NCBI RefSeq assembly: GCF_013369335.1
Contig: NZ_SZQJ01000003.1
Location: 124,001 to 188,000, forward strand
DNA length: 64,000 bases
Reading direction: 5' to 3'
Source of the DNA: Vibrio sp. JPW-9-11-11
GTDB lineage: Bacteria > Pseudomonadota > Gammaproteobacteria > Enterobacterales > Vibrionaceae
The position numbers were made by a program, and so were the translations under genes. This document shows positions 1-10,053 of the stretch, one piece after another. Below the pieces are notes generated by a model. That model had not been told where the DNA came from, did no database searches, and worked only from the letters and a program-made list of their open reading frames with translations. Each line of letters begins with the position of its first letter. Position 1 is the first letter of the stretch.

Positions 1-1113
1 TCACTTGACCCTGTTTCTCAGCAACAGCTGGAGCGAGCAATCGCAACAAAAATTCCGCAACTCGCGGCCAAAGCGGGCAAATCACTAGAGGGAGCCGCGG
101 TGGCGGTTGATCGTCACAGTGGCGAAATTCGCGCGATGGTGGGGGGGAAACGTACCGGCTATGACGGTTTTAACCGCGCCTTAAATGCCAGCCGCCAGAT
201 AGGGTCGCTCGCCAAACCCGCGGTCTATCTGACCGCATTACAACAGCCTGAAAAATATAACCTTGCCACCACGTTACACGACAAACCGATCAGTCTGAAA
301 GGCAGTAAAGGCAATGTTTGGTCACCTCGCAACTACGACCGACAGTTTCGTGGCGACGTACCGCTTTATATCGCGTTGGCCAAGTCGCTCAATGTGCCAA
401 CGGTTGAGCTTGGTATGCAAGTGGGCATTAGTAATGTCGTGAAAACCTTCGAACGACTAGGGGTGGATAAAAATGAGATTCGCCCTGTGCCCTCCATGTT
501 TTTGGGCTCTTTTACCTTAACGCCGTTTCAAGTGGCGCAGATGTACCAAACGTTGACCAATTCAGGCAAACGCGCCGAGCTGTCGGCACTGCGTTCGGTT
601 ATCGATTTAGAGGGAAATGTGCTTTATCAATCGTTACCTAAAGTGTCACAAACCATCGAACAGCAGGCGGCGTGGTTAACCACCTATGCGATGAAACGCG
701 GCGTACTGGAAGGGACAGGTCGCTACTTAAATAGCCAATTTGGTTGGGCGGCACTCGCGGGTAAAACCGGGACCAGTAACGATACCAGAGACAGCTGGTT
801 TGTGGGCGTTGATGGGCGTGAAGTCACCACCATTTGGCTGGGCCGGGATGATAACAAACCGACCAAACTGACCGGGTCGAGTGGGGCACTGCGTGTTTAC
901 GCGGAATACCTTCAACATCGCATTCCAGAAAAGCTAGTATTGCCCTGGCCGAAAGGAGTGAGGACGATAGGTTTTACCTCAGTCACGCAAGGTGGCTTAG
1001 ATTTGGACTGTGATAATGATTTTACCTTGCCTGTTTGGGATATCAATCAGACCTTCAAACAGCAGTGTGATAATCAACCCAAGCAGTGGTTGAAAAAGTT
1101 ATTCACTTGGTAG
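1..1113 (+). CDS. mrcB: Penicillin-binding protein 1B, C-terminal part (5' end outside window)
   Basis: Bifunctional class A PBP that polymerises and crosslinks peptidoglycan at the inner membrane; only the transpeptidase half is here. The frame is open from base 1. The active-site serine lies in GSLAKP (SxxK, near base 205) and the KTG box in AGKTGTSNDT (near 760). The preceding LDPVSQQ and GAAVAVDRHSGEIRAMVGG segments are typical of the start of the PBP1b transpeptidase domain. The reading frame ends in a short Cys-containing tail (CDNDF...QQCDNQ), as in gammaproteobacterial PBP1b. The family has about 780 residues, so roughly half is missing. The mrcB assignment over mrcA rests on the motif context and on the neighbouring acnB region. 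Confidence 0.88.
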   Translation, partial: SLDPVSQQQLERAIATKIPQLAAKAGKSLEGAAVAVDRHSGEIRAMVGGKRTGYDGFNRALNASRQIGSLAKPAVYLTALQQPEKYNLATTLHDKPISLKGSKGNVWSPRNYDRQFRGDVPLYIALAKSLNVPTVELGMQVGISNVVKTFERLGVDKNEIRPVPSMFLGSFTLTPFQVAQMYQTLTNSGKRAELSALRSVIDLEGNVLYQSLPKVSQTIEQQAAWLTTYAMKRGVLEGTGRYLNSQFGWAALAGKTGTSNDTRDSWFVGVDGREVTTIWLGRDDNKPTKLTGSSGALRVYAEYLQHRIPEKLVLPWPKGVRTIGFTSVTQGGLDLDCDNDFTLPVWDINQTFKQQCDNQPKQWLKKLFTW

Positions 1114-1198
1114 GGCTATAGCATTGAATATTGGCGCTTTACCGCAGTAGATTCTGACAGTATAAACAGCTAGTCGATTAGCAAAGGAAACTCGTATC

Positions 1199-3496
1199 GT
1201 GAAAAAAATGGCCTCACTGTTGTTAGGTGTGCTCACCAGTAGCGTCCTCCATGCCGCTACATTGAGCGATACGCACGTTGAACCACGGCCTAAAGTGGCC
1301 TTGGTTCTAGCGGGCGGTGGGGCAAAAGGCGCCGCGCATATTGGGGTATTAAAAGCGCTGGAAGAGCTGAAAGTGCCGATTGATATCATTACGGGTACCA
1401 GTATGGGCGCTTATGTGGGCGGGCTCTACGCGACCGGGATGAGTGCGAGTGAAATTGAGTCGTTTATCGAGACCGTCGATTGGAATAGTGGTTATCGCGA
1501 TAGAGTCGACCGAAGCCAGCGTAAAGTGCAAGATAAAGAGTACGAGGATAGGTATCAATTGACGACCGACCTCGGATTGGGTTGGGGAGAGATCAAAAGT
1601 AAACGTGGGATTGTCCAAGGGCAGGGAATGCTTAAGCTACTGCGGGAAACCACGGGGAACTTACCCCCTCTCGATTCGTTCGATCAGCTAGCGATTCAAT
1701 ACCGTTCGCTAGCAACGGATATTATCGAGCTAGAGCCAGTGGTGCTCGATAAAGGCTACTTAGTGGACGCCATGATGGCGAGTATGTCTGTACCTGGGGC
1801 ACTACCACCGTATGAACTTGATGGACGGTTGTTGGTGGATGGGGGCGTAACCAATAACATGCCGGTCGACGTCGCTCGCGAGTTGGGCGCCGACATTGTT
1901 ATTGCGGTTGATATCAGCACCGAGTACAAGCGTGCAGAAGACTTTACCAACGTGCTCACCGTGGCAGACCAGCTGTCCAACTATCTAGTGAGAAACACGA
2001 CCAATCGCCAAGCCGAATCTCTGACCGACAAAGATCTGTTCTTGCGACCCAAAGTTGGGGACATGGAAACGACTGAGTTTGATAAAATGCCTCAAGCCTT
2101 TATCAGTGGTTATCAAACCGCAATGACTCAAAGCGAGCAACTGACGGCGCTCAGCGTGTCTTCAGCCGATTACCAAGACTATATCGACGCGAAAGAAGAG
2201 GCGCGTAAAAAGCTCCGTTATGGTGACGAAATTCGCGTAGAGCAGGTCATAATCAACAACCACACGCACTATTCACAAACATTGCTTGAGAATCGCCTCG
2301 ACCTTGTCGCAGGAGAGACCTACAGCCTTGAACAAGTTGAGCAGAGCGTTCAAGACCTGTACGCATTAGACCGTTTTGAACTGGTTACTTATCGTTACGA
2401 TGTGGTTGACGGTCAAGACAGTTTGATTGTCAATGTGGACGAAAAATCGTGGGGCCCCAATTATGTCAACTTTCGCTTTTTTCTCGAAGATGATTTCACG
2501 ACCGATAGCCAATATTCGATCGGTGTGTCGACCAACTTTACCAATCTCAATCAACACGGTGCCGAGCTCAGGGCCAACGTTGAGATGGGTAGCGATAAGT
2601 TGATACAAGCGCAGTTCTACTCCCCCTTTTTCTCCAGCCAAAAAACCTTCACCACCCTTGGGCTCACATACAGTGACGAAAAGCGCAATGCGCCGGTTAC
2701 AGGTTTTGAAGATACCAGCCTTGAAGCGACAAAAAACTATATTCCAGTCACTTACAATGAATGGGTGGCTGAATGGGCCTTAGGCTATCAGGATACCTTG
2801 TGGCGCCGATTCAAATTTGGTGCTCGTTACACCGACGGGGAAGGCCAGTTCTCAACCTTACCTAGTTTGGGTGACATTCGCTTTAAGCGGTTAGGAGCTT
2901 TTGCCAATTATCGTATTGATACCTTGGATAACTACAGTTTTCCGCGTAAAGGCTTTTACCTCGACCTGGATTACTTGGTGTCTCATGATGAAAGTGTTGA
3001 TGAGAGCTTCGATGATACCTTACTGACCAATCAAACCGGAGAAGATACTTCTTATGAGTTAGGGGCGAAAATGATCGCGGCGCAGACCTTTTCTCGCCAT
3101 ACTTTGGTCGCAAATATCGATCTGGGGTTTGTTGAGAGTAAAAAGTCCTCATTACCGATCGATCCACAAGAAATTGGTGGTTTTTTAAACCTGTCTGGGA
3201 TTCCGCGCAATAGCTTAATTGGCCAAAACAAAGTGTTTGGCAGTATGGTCTATCGTTACCGCTGGTTTGATAACGACTTCGGCTTGTTTACTTCGCCTTT
3301 CTATGTGGGAGCGTCGCTTGAATATGGCGGGGTGTGGTCTGACCCAGAGTTGAGTATTCGCCAAGCGCCTTTATATGCGGCTGGCACCGTATTTGCGGGG
3401 GTGGATTCACCGATAGGCCCCATTATGGTGGGCTATGGTCGAACTGAGCAAAACTTTGACTCGTTCTACGTGATCTTAGGAACGACGTTTAAATAA
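1199..3496 (+). CDS. Patatin-like phospholipase with POTRA and outer-membrane barrel (PlpD-like, type Vd)
   Basis: Predicted secreted lipase of 765 residues. The GTG start is preceded by AAGGAA nine bases upstream and gives a signal peptide ending near HAATLS (about residue 20). Patatin domain, about 33-235: GGGAKG oxyanion loop, nucleophile Ser68 in GTSMG, catalytic Asp214 in VDGG. A POTRA-like segment follows (about 345-415), then a beta-rich region of about 350 residues ending in a C-terminal Phe-Lys, typical of BamA/D15-type barrels. This is the layout of Pseudomonas PlpD, which exports its patatin domain through its own barrel. It is a single gene after mrcB with no clear terminator before acnB. 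The substrate is unknown; phospholipid or lysophospholipid hydrolysis is inferred from the family. Confidence 0.85.
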   Translation: MKKMASLLLGVLTSSVLHAATLSDTHVEPRPKVALVLAGGGAKGAAHIGVLKALEELKVPIDIITGTSMGAYVGGLYATGMSASEIESFIETVDWNSGYRDRVDRSQRKVQDKEYEDRYQLTTDLGLGWGEIKSKRGIVQGQGMLKLLRETTGNLPPLDSFDQLAIQYRSLATDIIELEPVVLDKGYLVDAMMASMSVPGALPPYELDGRLLVDGGVTNNMPVDVARELGADIVIAVDISTEYKRAEDFTNVLTVADQLSNYLVRNTTNRQAESLTDKDLFLRPKVGDMETTEFDKMPQAFISGYQTAMTQSEQLTALSVSSADYQDYIDAKEEARKKLRYGDEIRVEQVIINNHTHYSQTLLENRLDLVAGETYSLEQVEQSVQDLYALDRFELVTYRYDVVDGQDSLIVNVDEKSWGPNYVNFRFFLEDDFTTDSQYSIGVSTNFTNLNQHGAELRANVEMGSDKLIQAQFYSPFFSSQKTFTTLGLTYSDEKRNAPVTGFEDTSLEATKNYIPVTYNEWVAEWALGYQDTLWRRFKFGARYTDGEGQFSTLPSLGDIRFKRLGAFANYRIDTLDNYSFPRKGFYLDLDYLVSHDESVDESFDDTLLTNQTGEDTSYELGAKMIAAQTFSRHTLVANIDLGFVESKKSSLPIDPQEIGGFLNLSGIPRNSLIGQNKVFGSMVYRYRWFDNDFGLFTSPFYVGASLEYGGVWSDPELSIRQAPLYAAGTVFAGVDSPIGPIMVGYGRTEQNFDSFYVILGTTFK

Positions 3497-3794
3497 CGAG
3501 CTAGTAACAAGTGGCGATAGTTTTTCTCTCATTGGGTAGGAAATCAGAGAATTTCGCAAACAAAATCATAGAACTTTAGTCTTAAGTTGCTATGTTGGTC
3601 AAAGTGATGAGATTTTAATTTAAGGTTAAATTTGCTATCCTACCGCCCACAGTTTGGCCTCTCTGGCACTGTTTCTCAGTCAACATTGAATGAAAAATAT
3701 GGCATGGAGAGCCAAGTTTCCAAGGATGTTCACTCCCTTATTTTCTGAATAACTAAGTAATAAAAGGGAGGAACCGCAATGAGAGGAAAAAGTC
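3497..3794 (+). promoter_or_regulatory. acnB upstream region
   Basis: 298 bases between the patatin gene and acnB. A loose inverted repeat runs from about 3653 to 3717 (TTGGCCTCTC against GGAGAGCCAAG), which could form a 5' UTR stem. A strong Shine-Dalgarno (AAGGGAGG, 3763-3770) serves the overlapping minigene, not acnB itself. I could not place a -10/-35 pair with confidence. Confidence 0.4.
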
Positions 3795-3802
3795 GTGCTT
3801 GA
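3779..3802 (+). CDS. Seven-codon minigene overlapping the acnB start
   Basis: ATG at 3779 lies seven bases after a near-perfect Shine-Dalgarno (GGGAGG). It reads MRGKSRA and stops at TGA 3800-3802, eight bases into acnB in another frame. acnB begins at GTG 3795 with its own weaker site (AGAGGA, 3782-3787) inside the minigene. The arrangement suggests translational coupling or a ribosome-loading peptide. This is seen directly in the sequence; expression is an inference. Confidence 0.4.
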   Translation: MRGKSRA

Positions 3803-6383
3803 AGCCTATCGTAAACACGTCGAAGAGCGTGCTGCTGAAGGAGTTGTACCTAAACCACTAGACGCTGAGCAAACTGCTGGCCTAGTCGAACTTCTTAAAA
3901 ATCCCCCTCAAGGTGAAGAAGCGTTTATTCTTGACCTGTTAGAGAATCGAATCCCGCCAGGTGTTGATGAAGCTGCTTACGTAAAAGCGGGTTTTCTTAC
4001 TGCGGTCGCCAAAGGCGAAGTAACATCGCCACTCGTAAACCGTGAAAAAGCGGCGCAGTTGCTCGGTACGATGCAAGGCGGTTACAACATTGCGCCATTG
4101 GTGGACCTACTCGATGACGCCGACCTCGCCCCTATCTCCGTTAAAGCTCTGTCTCATACCCTGCTGATGTTTGATGCTTTCTACGATGTTGAAGAGAAAG
4201 CGAAAGCGGGTAACAACTACGCACAACAAGTCCTACAATCTTGGGCGGATGCCGAGTGGTTTACTTCAAAAGAGAAAGTTGCGGAAAAAATTACCGTTAA
4301 AGTGTTCAAAGTCACGGGTGAAACTAACACCGATGACTTATCACCCGCCCCTGATGCTTGGTCTCGTCCTGATATCCCAGTGCATGCGAAAGCGATGCTA
4401 AAAATGGAGCGTGACGGCATTAATCCAGATCAGCCAGGCAGCGTTGGTCCAATTAGCCAGCTTGAAGAATTGCAAAAAGACGGCATTCCACTCGCCTACG
4501 TTGGTGATGTTGTCGGTACAGGCTCGTCGCGTAAATCGGCGACTAACTCAGTGCTTTGGTTCATGGGCGACGATATCCCTTATGTTCCTAACAAGCGCAC
4601 TGGCGGCATCTGTCTTGGCGGTAAAATTGCCCCTATCTTCTACAACACAATGGAAGACTCAGGTGCACTGCCTATCGAGCTAGATGTACAAAAAATGAAT
4701 ATGGGTGATGTGATTGATATCTACCCATACGAAGGTGTCGTGCGTAAAGATGGCGAAGTCATCTCTACGTTTGAACTGAGCAAGGTACTGCTGGATGAAG
4801 TACGTGCTGGTGGTCGTATCCCACTCATCATCGGTCGTGGTCTAACAAGCCGTGCTCGCACCTCGCTCGGTCTTGAAGAGACGGATCTGTTTGCTAAACC
4901 TGTTGATCCTACAGCATCAACAAAAGGTTACACGCTAGCGCAGAAGATGGTAGGTAAAGCGTGTGGCGTGGAAGGTGTACGTGCAGGGCAATACTGCGAA
5001 CCTAAGATGACCACGGTCGGCTCTCAAGATACTACCGGTCCTATGACGCGTGATGAACTGAAAGACTTGGCGTGTCTTGGCTTCTCAGCCGATCTCGTGA
5101 TGCAATCTTTCTGTCATACCTCTGCGTATCCAAAACCTGTCGATGTGAATACGCACCATACTCTCCCTGATTTCATTATGAACCGTGGCGGTGTCTCGCT
5201 TCGTCCTGGCGATGGTGTTATCCACTCATGGCTAAACCGTATGCTGCTGCCTGATACTGTCGGTACAGGTGGTGACTCGCATACTCGTTTCCCTCTTGGT
5301 ATTTCATTCCCAGCGGGTTCTGGTCTGGTTGCGTTTGCAGCGGCGACAGGCGTCATGCCCCTTGATATGCCAGAGTCTATCTTGGTTCGTTTCAAAGGCG
5401 AAATGCAACCGGGGATCACGCTGCGTGACTTGGTTCATGCGATCCCGCTATACGGTATCAAGCAAGGTCTGTTAACGGTTGAGAAGGCAGGTAAGATCAA
5501 CGAGTTCTCTGGTCGTGTACTCGAAATTGAAGGCGTTGAACACTTGACGGTTGAGCAAGCGTTTGAGCTTTCAGATGCATCAGCAGAACGCAGTGCCGCT
5601 GGTTGTACGGTTAAGCTGTCTCAAGAATCAGTCGAAGAGTACCTAAACTCGAATATCACTATGTTGAAGTGGATGATTTCTGAAGGTTACGGTGACCGCC
5701 GAACCATCGAGCGTCGTATTACTGCGATGCAAGAGTGGTTGGCTAATCCTGAGCTGATGGAAGCGGACGCGGATGCAGAATACGCTCACATCATTGAGAT
5801 TGACCTAGCTGAAATCAATGAACCTATCCTATGTGCGCCAAATGACCCAGATGACGCGCGTTTGCTGTCTGACGTTCAAGGCACACAGATCGACGAAGTG
5901 TTTATTGGTTCTTGTATGACCAACATTGGCCACTTCCGCGCGGCAGGTAAGCTGCTCGAGAAATGGGGTGGTTCGCTCGATACCCGTCTATGGGTGGCGC
6001 CGCCAACTAAGATGGACCGTGATCAGCTCACCGAAGAAGGTTACTACGGTATTTATGGCCGTGCAGGTGTGCGTATCGAAACACCGGGGTGTTCACTGTG
6101 TATGGGTAACCAAGCCCGCGTTGCTGATAAAGCCACGGTAATGTCGACCTCGACTCGTAACTTCCCGAACCGTTTAGGCACAGGAGCTAACGTTTACCTG
6201 TCGTCAGCCGAACTTGCGGCGGTGGGGGCGATTTTAGGTAAGATCCCGACCAAGGAAGAGTATCTGGCTTACATGGATCAAATTGATGCGACGGCAGCCG
6301 ATACCTACCGTTATCTCAACTTCCATCGTATGGACCAGTACACTGAGAAAGCTGACCAAGTCATTTTCCAAGAGCCAGCTTAA
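3795..6383 (+). CDS. acnB: Aconitate hydratase B
   Basis: Cytoplasmic TCA-cycle enzyme that interconverts citrate and isocitrate through cis-aconitate using a [4Fe-4S] cluster. The 862 residues follow E. coli AcnB (865) closely from [16 protein letters not shown] to QVIFQEPA. Domain order is that of AcnB: an N-terminal HEAT-like domain (1-160), then the swivel domain ([16 protein letters not shown]), then the catalytic domain. Cluster cysteines lie in [10 protein letters not shown] and GCSLCMGNQ near the C-terminus. The start is GTG 3795 within an overlapping minigene. A strong terminator follows at 6412, so it is probably monocistronic. AcnB family members also bind RNA when the cluster is lost; nothing here tests that. 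Confidence 0.97.
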   Translation: MLEAYRKHVEERAAEGVVPKPLDAEQTAGLVELLKNPPQGEEAFILDLLENRIPPGVDEAAYVKAGFLTAVAKGEVTSPLVNREKAAQLLGTMQGGYNIAPLVDLLDDADLAPISVKALSHTLLMFDAFYDVEEKAKAGNNYAQQVLQSWADAEWFTSKEKVAEKITVKVFKVTGETNTDDLSPAPDAWSRPDIPVHAKAMLKMERDGINPDQPGSVGPISQLEELQKDGIPLAYVGDVVGTGSSRKSATNSVLWFMGDDIPYVPNKRTGGICLGGKIAPIFYNTMEDSGALPIELDVQKMNMGDVIDIYPYEGVVRKDGEVISTFELSKVLLDEVRAGGRIPLIIGRGLTSRARTSLGLEETDLFAKPVDPTASTKGYTLAQKMVGKACGVEGVRAGQYCEPKMTTVGSQDTTGPMTRDELKDLACLGFSADLVMQSFCHTSAYPKPVDVNTHHTLPDFIMNRGGVSLRPGDGVIHSWLNRMLLPDTVGTGGDSHTRFPLGISFPAGSGLVAFAAATGVMPLDMPESILVRFKGEMQPGITLRDLVHAIPLYGIKQGLLTVEKAGKINEFSGRVLEIEGVEHLTVEQAFELSDASAERSAAGCTVKLSQESVEEYLNSNITMLKWMISEGYGDRRTIERRITAMQEWLANPELMEADADAEYAHIIEIDLAEINEPILCAPNDPDDARLLSDVQGTQIDEVFIGSCMTNIGHFRAAGKLLEKWGGSLDTRLWVAPPTKMDRDQLTEEGYYGIYGRAGVRIETPGCSLCMGNQARVADKATVMSTSTRNFPNRLGTGANVYLSSAELAAVGAILGKIPTKEEYLAYMDQIDATAADTYRYLNFHRMDQYTEKADQVIFQEPA

Positions 6384-6411
6384 CGCAGTTGCGAAAACGA
6401 CTTAGCGAATA

Positions 6412-6445
6412 AACGCCCACCTATCTTAGGTGGGCGTTCTGTTTT
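6412..6445 (+). terminator. acnB terminator
   Basis: An 11-bp perfect stem (AACGCCCACCT / AGGTGGGCGTT) with loop ATCTT, followed by CTGTTTT. It lies 29 bases after the acnB stop. Confidence 0.85.
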
Positions 6446-6551
6446 CTAATACGACAAACTGGGCCTACACCCTGTCTGTGACTTCCCGCAGGTCTCAGGT
6501 GGCTGTATACTGCGGCCCGATTATGTGAGGTGGATGTAGAAGAGGTGTCCG

Positions 6552-6923
6552 GTGGAGTTTGAATTTATTCGTAATACCTTAATGGGCGAATACTATGTTA
6601 AGTCCAGTATGGGGCATGAAATCGTCGGCCGATGGTTACAAGAAGAAGTAAGTAAAGATTGGCATAAAATTGAACAAGTAGAAGGCTTGATTCAGGCTGC
6701 GCGTTCACATCCCCAGCAAGAACATTTGTTAGAAGGCACGGAGATCTCCCTTAATATTCAGGGGGATGAGGTTGTTGTTCAAGAGAATGTACTCGCACAC
6801 GGCCAACAACTGGAAACAGACAATGAGTTTGATTTCTATGACAGTGAAAGCACGGCTAGCTGCGGTATCGAAGATTTTGAACTGCTTATCGAACAGTGGA
6901 AAACCTTCCTGACCACCAAGTAA
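6552..6923 (+). CDS. yacL: YacL family protein (UPF0231)
   Basis: Small acidic cytoplasmic protein of unknown function, 123 residues, matching E. coli YacL (120) in its N-terminus (EFEFIRNTLMGEYYVKSSMGHEIVGRW), the central EEVSKDW-type stretch and the C-terminal YDSEST.SCGIEDFELL. E. coli yacL is also next to acnB, so the neighbourhood is conserved. The start is GTG 6552, chosen because AGAAGAGG (6538-6545) sits six bases upstream and the family N-terminus begins here. No signal peptide or membrane segment. It has its own terminator. Confidence 0.88.
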   Translation: MEFEFIRNTLMGEYYVKSSMGHEIVGRWLQEEVSKDWHKIEQVEGLIQAARSHPQQEHLLEGTEISLNIQGDEVVVQENVLAHGQQLETDNEFDFYDSESTASCGIEDFELLIEQWKTFLTTK

Positions 6924-6966
6924 TGCACTTCATTGGTGAGTGATATCAAGCTTGCCTTAAAATTGT

Positions 6967-7006
6967 GAACAAGGCGCACCGTAATGGTGCGCCTTGTTCG
7001 TTGTTA
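6967..7006 (+). terminator. yacL terminator
   Basis: A 14-bp perfect stem (6967-6980 with 6986-6999) with loop GTAAT. The following T run is weak (GTTGTT), so efficiency is uncertain, but the hairpin is the strongest in this interval. Confidence 0.65.
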
Positions 7007-7049
7007 GGCCTGAGAAATAATTGATTATCAATAAAAATCAATAAGTTAA

Positions 7050-7451
<402 letters not shown>

Positions 7452-7477
7452 GAATTCAAAGGATTGGAGACAACACA

Positions 7478-8707
7478 ATGGAATTAACGACAACAGTAAC
7501 TGAGTTACGTTACGCACTAGATACCTTTTTCTTTCTCATTTCAGGTGCGTTAGTTATGTGGATGGCGGCAGGCTTTGCCATGTTAGAAGCCGGTCTAGTT
7601 CGCTCAAAGAATACCACGGAAATTCTGACTAAGAACGTCTGCCTATATGCTATCGCTTGTACTATGTATTTGATTGTTGGCTACAACATTATGTATGTCG
7701 ATAACGGTGAAGGTGGCTGGTTGCCATCATTTGGTGCCTTGATTGGTACTCAAGGTGAAGGCGCAGATCACTCTTTAGAGTCTGACTTCTTCTTCCAAGT
7801 GGTATTTGTCGCAACGGCAATGTCGGTAGTATCAGGTGCGGTCGCGGAGCGAATGAAACTTTGGTCGTTCCTTATCTTTTCGGCGGTATTGACGGCGTTT
7901 ATCTACCCAATGGAAGGGTACTGGACTTGGGGCGGTGGTTTCCTATCTGAAGCGGGCTTTAGTGACTTCGCAGGTTCAGGTATCGTTCACATGGCGGGTG
8001 CGGCTGCCGCATTAGCAGGTGTTCTACTCCTTGGTGCTCGCAAAGGCAAATACGGTAAGAATGGTGAAATCTACCCAATTCCAGGTTCGAACATGCCACT
8101 TGCAACGCTAGGTACTTTTATCCTTTGGTTTGGTTGGTTCGGCTTCAACGGTGGCTCACAGTTGATGGTGTCTGACTTTGAAAACGCGACAGCGGTTGGT
8201 CAAATCTTCCTAAACACTAACGCAGCAGCGGCTGCAGGTGCTATCGCAGCGTTACTCGTCTGTAAGACTACTTGGGGTAAAGCAGACCTAACCATGATTT
8301 TGAACGGTGCGCTTGCGGGTCTAGTAGCCATTACGGCTGACCCACTATCACCATCACCGCTGTATGCTGTGGCTATTGGTGCAGTATCTGGTGCCATTGT
8401 TGTGTTTAGCATTGTTGGCCTAGATAAGCTTAAGATTGACGATCCAGTAGGTGCGATTTCTGTTCACGGTGTGTGTGGTTTCTTCGGCCTAATGGTCGTG
8501 CCGCTAAGCAATGGTGATGCCACTTTTGGTGCTCAGCTACTTGGTGCGGCGGTTATCTTTGGCTGGGTATTTGGTGCAAGTCTAGTCGTTTGGGCAGTAC
8601 TGAAGGCAACCGTTGGTATCCGCGTCTCTGAAGATGAAGAGATGGAAGGGATGGATATGCACGATTGTGGCGTTGGCGCTTACCCGGAGTTCGTTACTGT
8701 TAAGTAA
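7478..8707 (+). CDS. amtB: Ammonium transporter AmtB
   Basis: Inner-membrane ammonium channel of 409 residues with about 11-12 hydrophobic segments. Characteristic Amt sequences are MWMAAGFAMLEAGLVRSKN near residue 30, the GSGIVHMAGAAAALAG pore segment near 165 (first pore histidine), FGWFGFNGGS near 217, and the second pore histidine in ISVHGVCGFFG near 330. The GMDMHDCGVGAYPEF tail is the cytoplasmic region seen in many bacterial Amt proteins. It is the second gene of the nitrogen-regulated glnK operon, with a terminator at 8754. No classical cleavable signal peptide stands out; the first membrane helix begins near residue 12. Confidence 0.96.
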   Translation: MELTTTVTELRYALDTFFFLISGALVMWMAAGFAMLEAGLVRSKNTTEILTKNVCLYAIACTMYLIVGYNIMYVDNGEGGWLPSFGALIGTQGEGADHSLESDFFFQVVFVATAMSVVSGAVAERMKLWSFLIFSAVLTAFIYPMEGYWTWGGGFLSEAGFSDFAGSGIVHMAGAAAALAGVLLLGARKGKYGKNGEIYPIPGSNMPLATLGTFILWFGWFGFNGGSQLMVSDFENATAVGQIFLNTNAAAAAGAIAALLVCKTTWGKADLTMILNGALAGLVAITADPLSPSPLYAVAIGAVSGAIVVFSIVGLDKLKIDDPVGAISVHGVCGFFGLMVVPLSNGDATFGAQLLGAAVIFGWVFGASLVVWAVLKATVGIRVSEDEEMEGMDMHDCGVGAYPEFVTVK

Positions 8708-8753
8708 TTTACTCTAACTGTGACGTAACAATTAGTTACAAAGAAAACTATCA

Positions 8754-8783
8754 AAAACCTGCTCATTTGAGCAGGTTTTTTTG
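8754..8783 (+). terminator. glnK-amtB terminator
   Basis: An 11-bp perfect stem (AAAACCTGCTC / GAGCAGGTTTT) with loop ATTT, running into a T tract with one G. Confidence 0.88.
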
Positions 8784-8829
8784 TTTCGCATCATTGTTTT
8801 CTAAACTATGATGAATATAATAACGCAAC

Positions 8830-8844
8830 TGATAGACATTATCA
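8830..8844 (+). promoter_or_regulatory. Fur box of fbpA
   Basis: TGATAGACATTATCA matches the 7-1-7 Fur consensus TGATAATnATTATCA at 12 of 14 defined positions. It ends 24 bases before the fbpA start, a normal place for an iron-responsive repressor site. Confidence 0.75.
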
Positions 8845-8868
8845 TTTCGATATTAAAGGATTGCACCA

Positions 8869-9885
8869 ATGAAAAAACTGCTAACTCTTTCTGCTCTGGC
8901 TTGTGCTTCAATTGCTCCGTCTGCAGCATTCGCAGCGGAAGAGGTCAACGTATACTCTTACCGTCAACCATTTCTAGTTGAGCCAATGTTCAACGAGTTC
9001 ACCAAAGAGACGGGTATCAAAGTAAACGTGAAGTTTGCTAAGAAAGGTTTAGCAGAGAAATTGGCTCAAGAAGGCGAATACAGCCCTGCTGATGTGATTC
9101 TTACTGTTGATATCAGCCGTCTTTCTGAACTGACTGAAAAAGGTCTGGTTCAAGCGGTAGAAAGCGACGTTCTTGAGCAAAACATCCCAGCTCAATATCA
9201 AGATACCGACAACGAGTGGTTTGCGCTGACTACACGTACTCGCAGCGTCTACTCATCTCGTGACCGTGTTGGCCGTCTAGGTGAGGATTTTACTTATGCT
9301 GATCTTGCTAAGCCTGAGTTCAAAGGCAAAATCTGTACTCGTAGCGGTAAGCACCCTTACAACGTTTCTCTCGTTTCCTCAATGATTGCTCACAAAGGTG
9401 AAGCGGAAACAAAAGAGTGGCTAGAAGGCGTGAAAGCGAACTTAGCGCGTAAGCCTCAAGGCAATGACCGTGCACAAGTTAAAGCGATCAAAGAAGGTCT
9501 ATGTGACGTTTCTCTAGGTAACAGCTACTACCTAGGTAAGATGGTCAACGATGCTGAGCAGAAAGCTTGGGCAGATGCCGTTTACATTAACTTCCCGAAC
9601 CAGAGCACAACGGGCACTCACGTTAACATCTCTGGGATGGCAATGGCCAAGTACTCGCCAAACAAAGCGAACGCTGTGAAGCTAATGGAGTTCCTATCTA
9701 ACGATACAGCACAGAGCTTGTATGCAGAAGTGAACTACGAATACCCAGTGAAAGAAGGCGTGAAACGCTCTGAGCTCGTCGCCTCTTGGGGGGATTTCAA
9801 AGCAGATACTATTTCACTAGATGAAATTGCAGATCATCACGAGGCCGCGATCAAGCTACTCGACGAAGTGAAATTTGACCTTTAA
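8869..9885 (+). CDS. fbpA: Periplasmic ferric iron-binding protein
   Basis: Substrate-binding protein of a ferric ABC importer, 338 residues. The N-terminus MKKLLTLSALACASIAPSAAFAA is a clear signal peptide. The mature protein starts near EEVNVYSYRQP, typical of the FbpA/FutA group. The pair of iron-coordinating tyrosines lies in GNSYYLGK (Tyr220-Tyr221 of the precursor). An RxxRS-type segment (TTRTRSVYSSRDRV) resembles the anion-binding region. It is followed after 168 bases by the permease and ATPase genes. The Fur box upstream indicates iron repression. The substrate (Fe3+ rather than another metal) is inferred from family and motif. Confidence 0.92.
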   Translation: MKKLLTLSALACASIAPSAAFAAEEVNVYSYRQPFLVEPMFNEFTKETGIKVNVKFAKKGLAEKLAQEGEYSPADVILTVDISRLSELTEKGLVQAVESDVLEQNIPAQYQDTDNEWFALTTRTRSVYSSRDRVGRLGEDFTYADLAKPEFKGKICTRSGKHPYNVSLVSSMIAHKGEAETKEWLEGVKANLARKPQGNDRAQVKAIKEGLCDVSLGNSYYLGKMVNDAEQKAWADAVYINFPNQSTTGTHVNISGMAMAKYSPNKANAVKLMEFLSNDTAQSLYAEVNYEYPVKEGVKRSELVASWGDFKADTISLDEIADHHEAAIKLLDEVKFDL

Positions 9886-9912
9886 TCTTTAGTGGGTTAA
9901 TGCTTGAATTGA

Positions 9913-9960
9913 GATAGCCTCAAGTCGCTCTTTTCTTAGGGTTACTTGAGGTTATTGTTT
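9913..9960 (+). other. Intercistronic hairpin fbpA-fbpB
   Basis: CCTCAAGT (9918-9925) pairs perfectly with ACTTGAGG (9944-9951) across an 18-base loop and is followed by TTATTGTTTT. It may be a partial terminator that leaves more of the binding-protein mRNA than of the permease mRNA. Confidence 0.45.
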
Positions 9961-10053
9961 TATACAGGTATAAATACCCTTAATCTATTAAAGGGATATG
10001 AGATTTATTTGCAAACGCATTTATGTTTCATACAGCCTCGTTGTATTTAGGCG

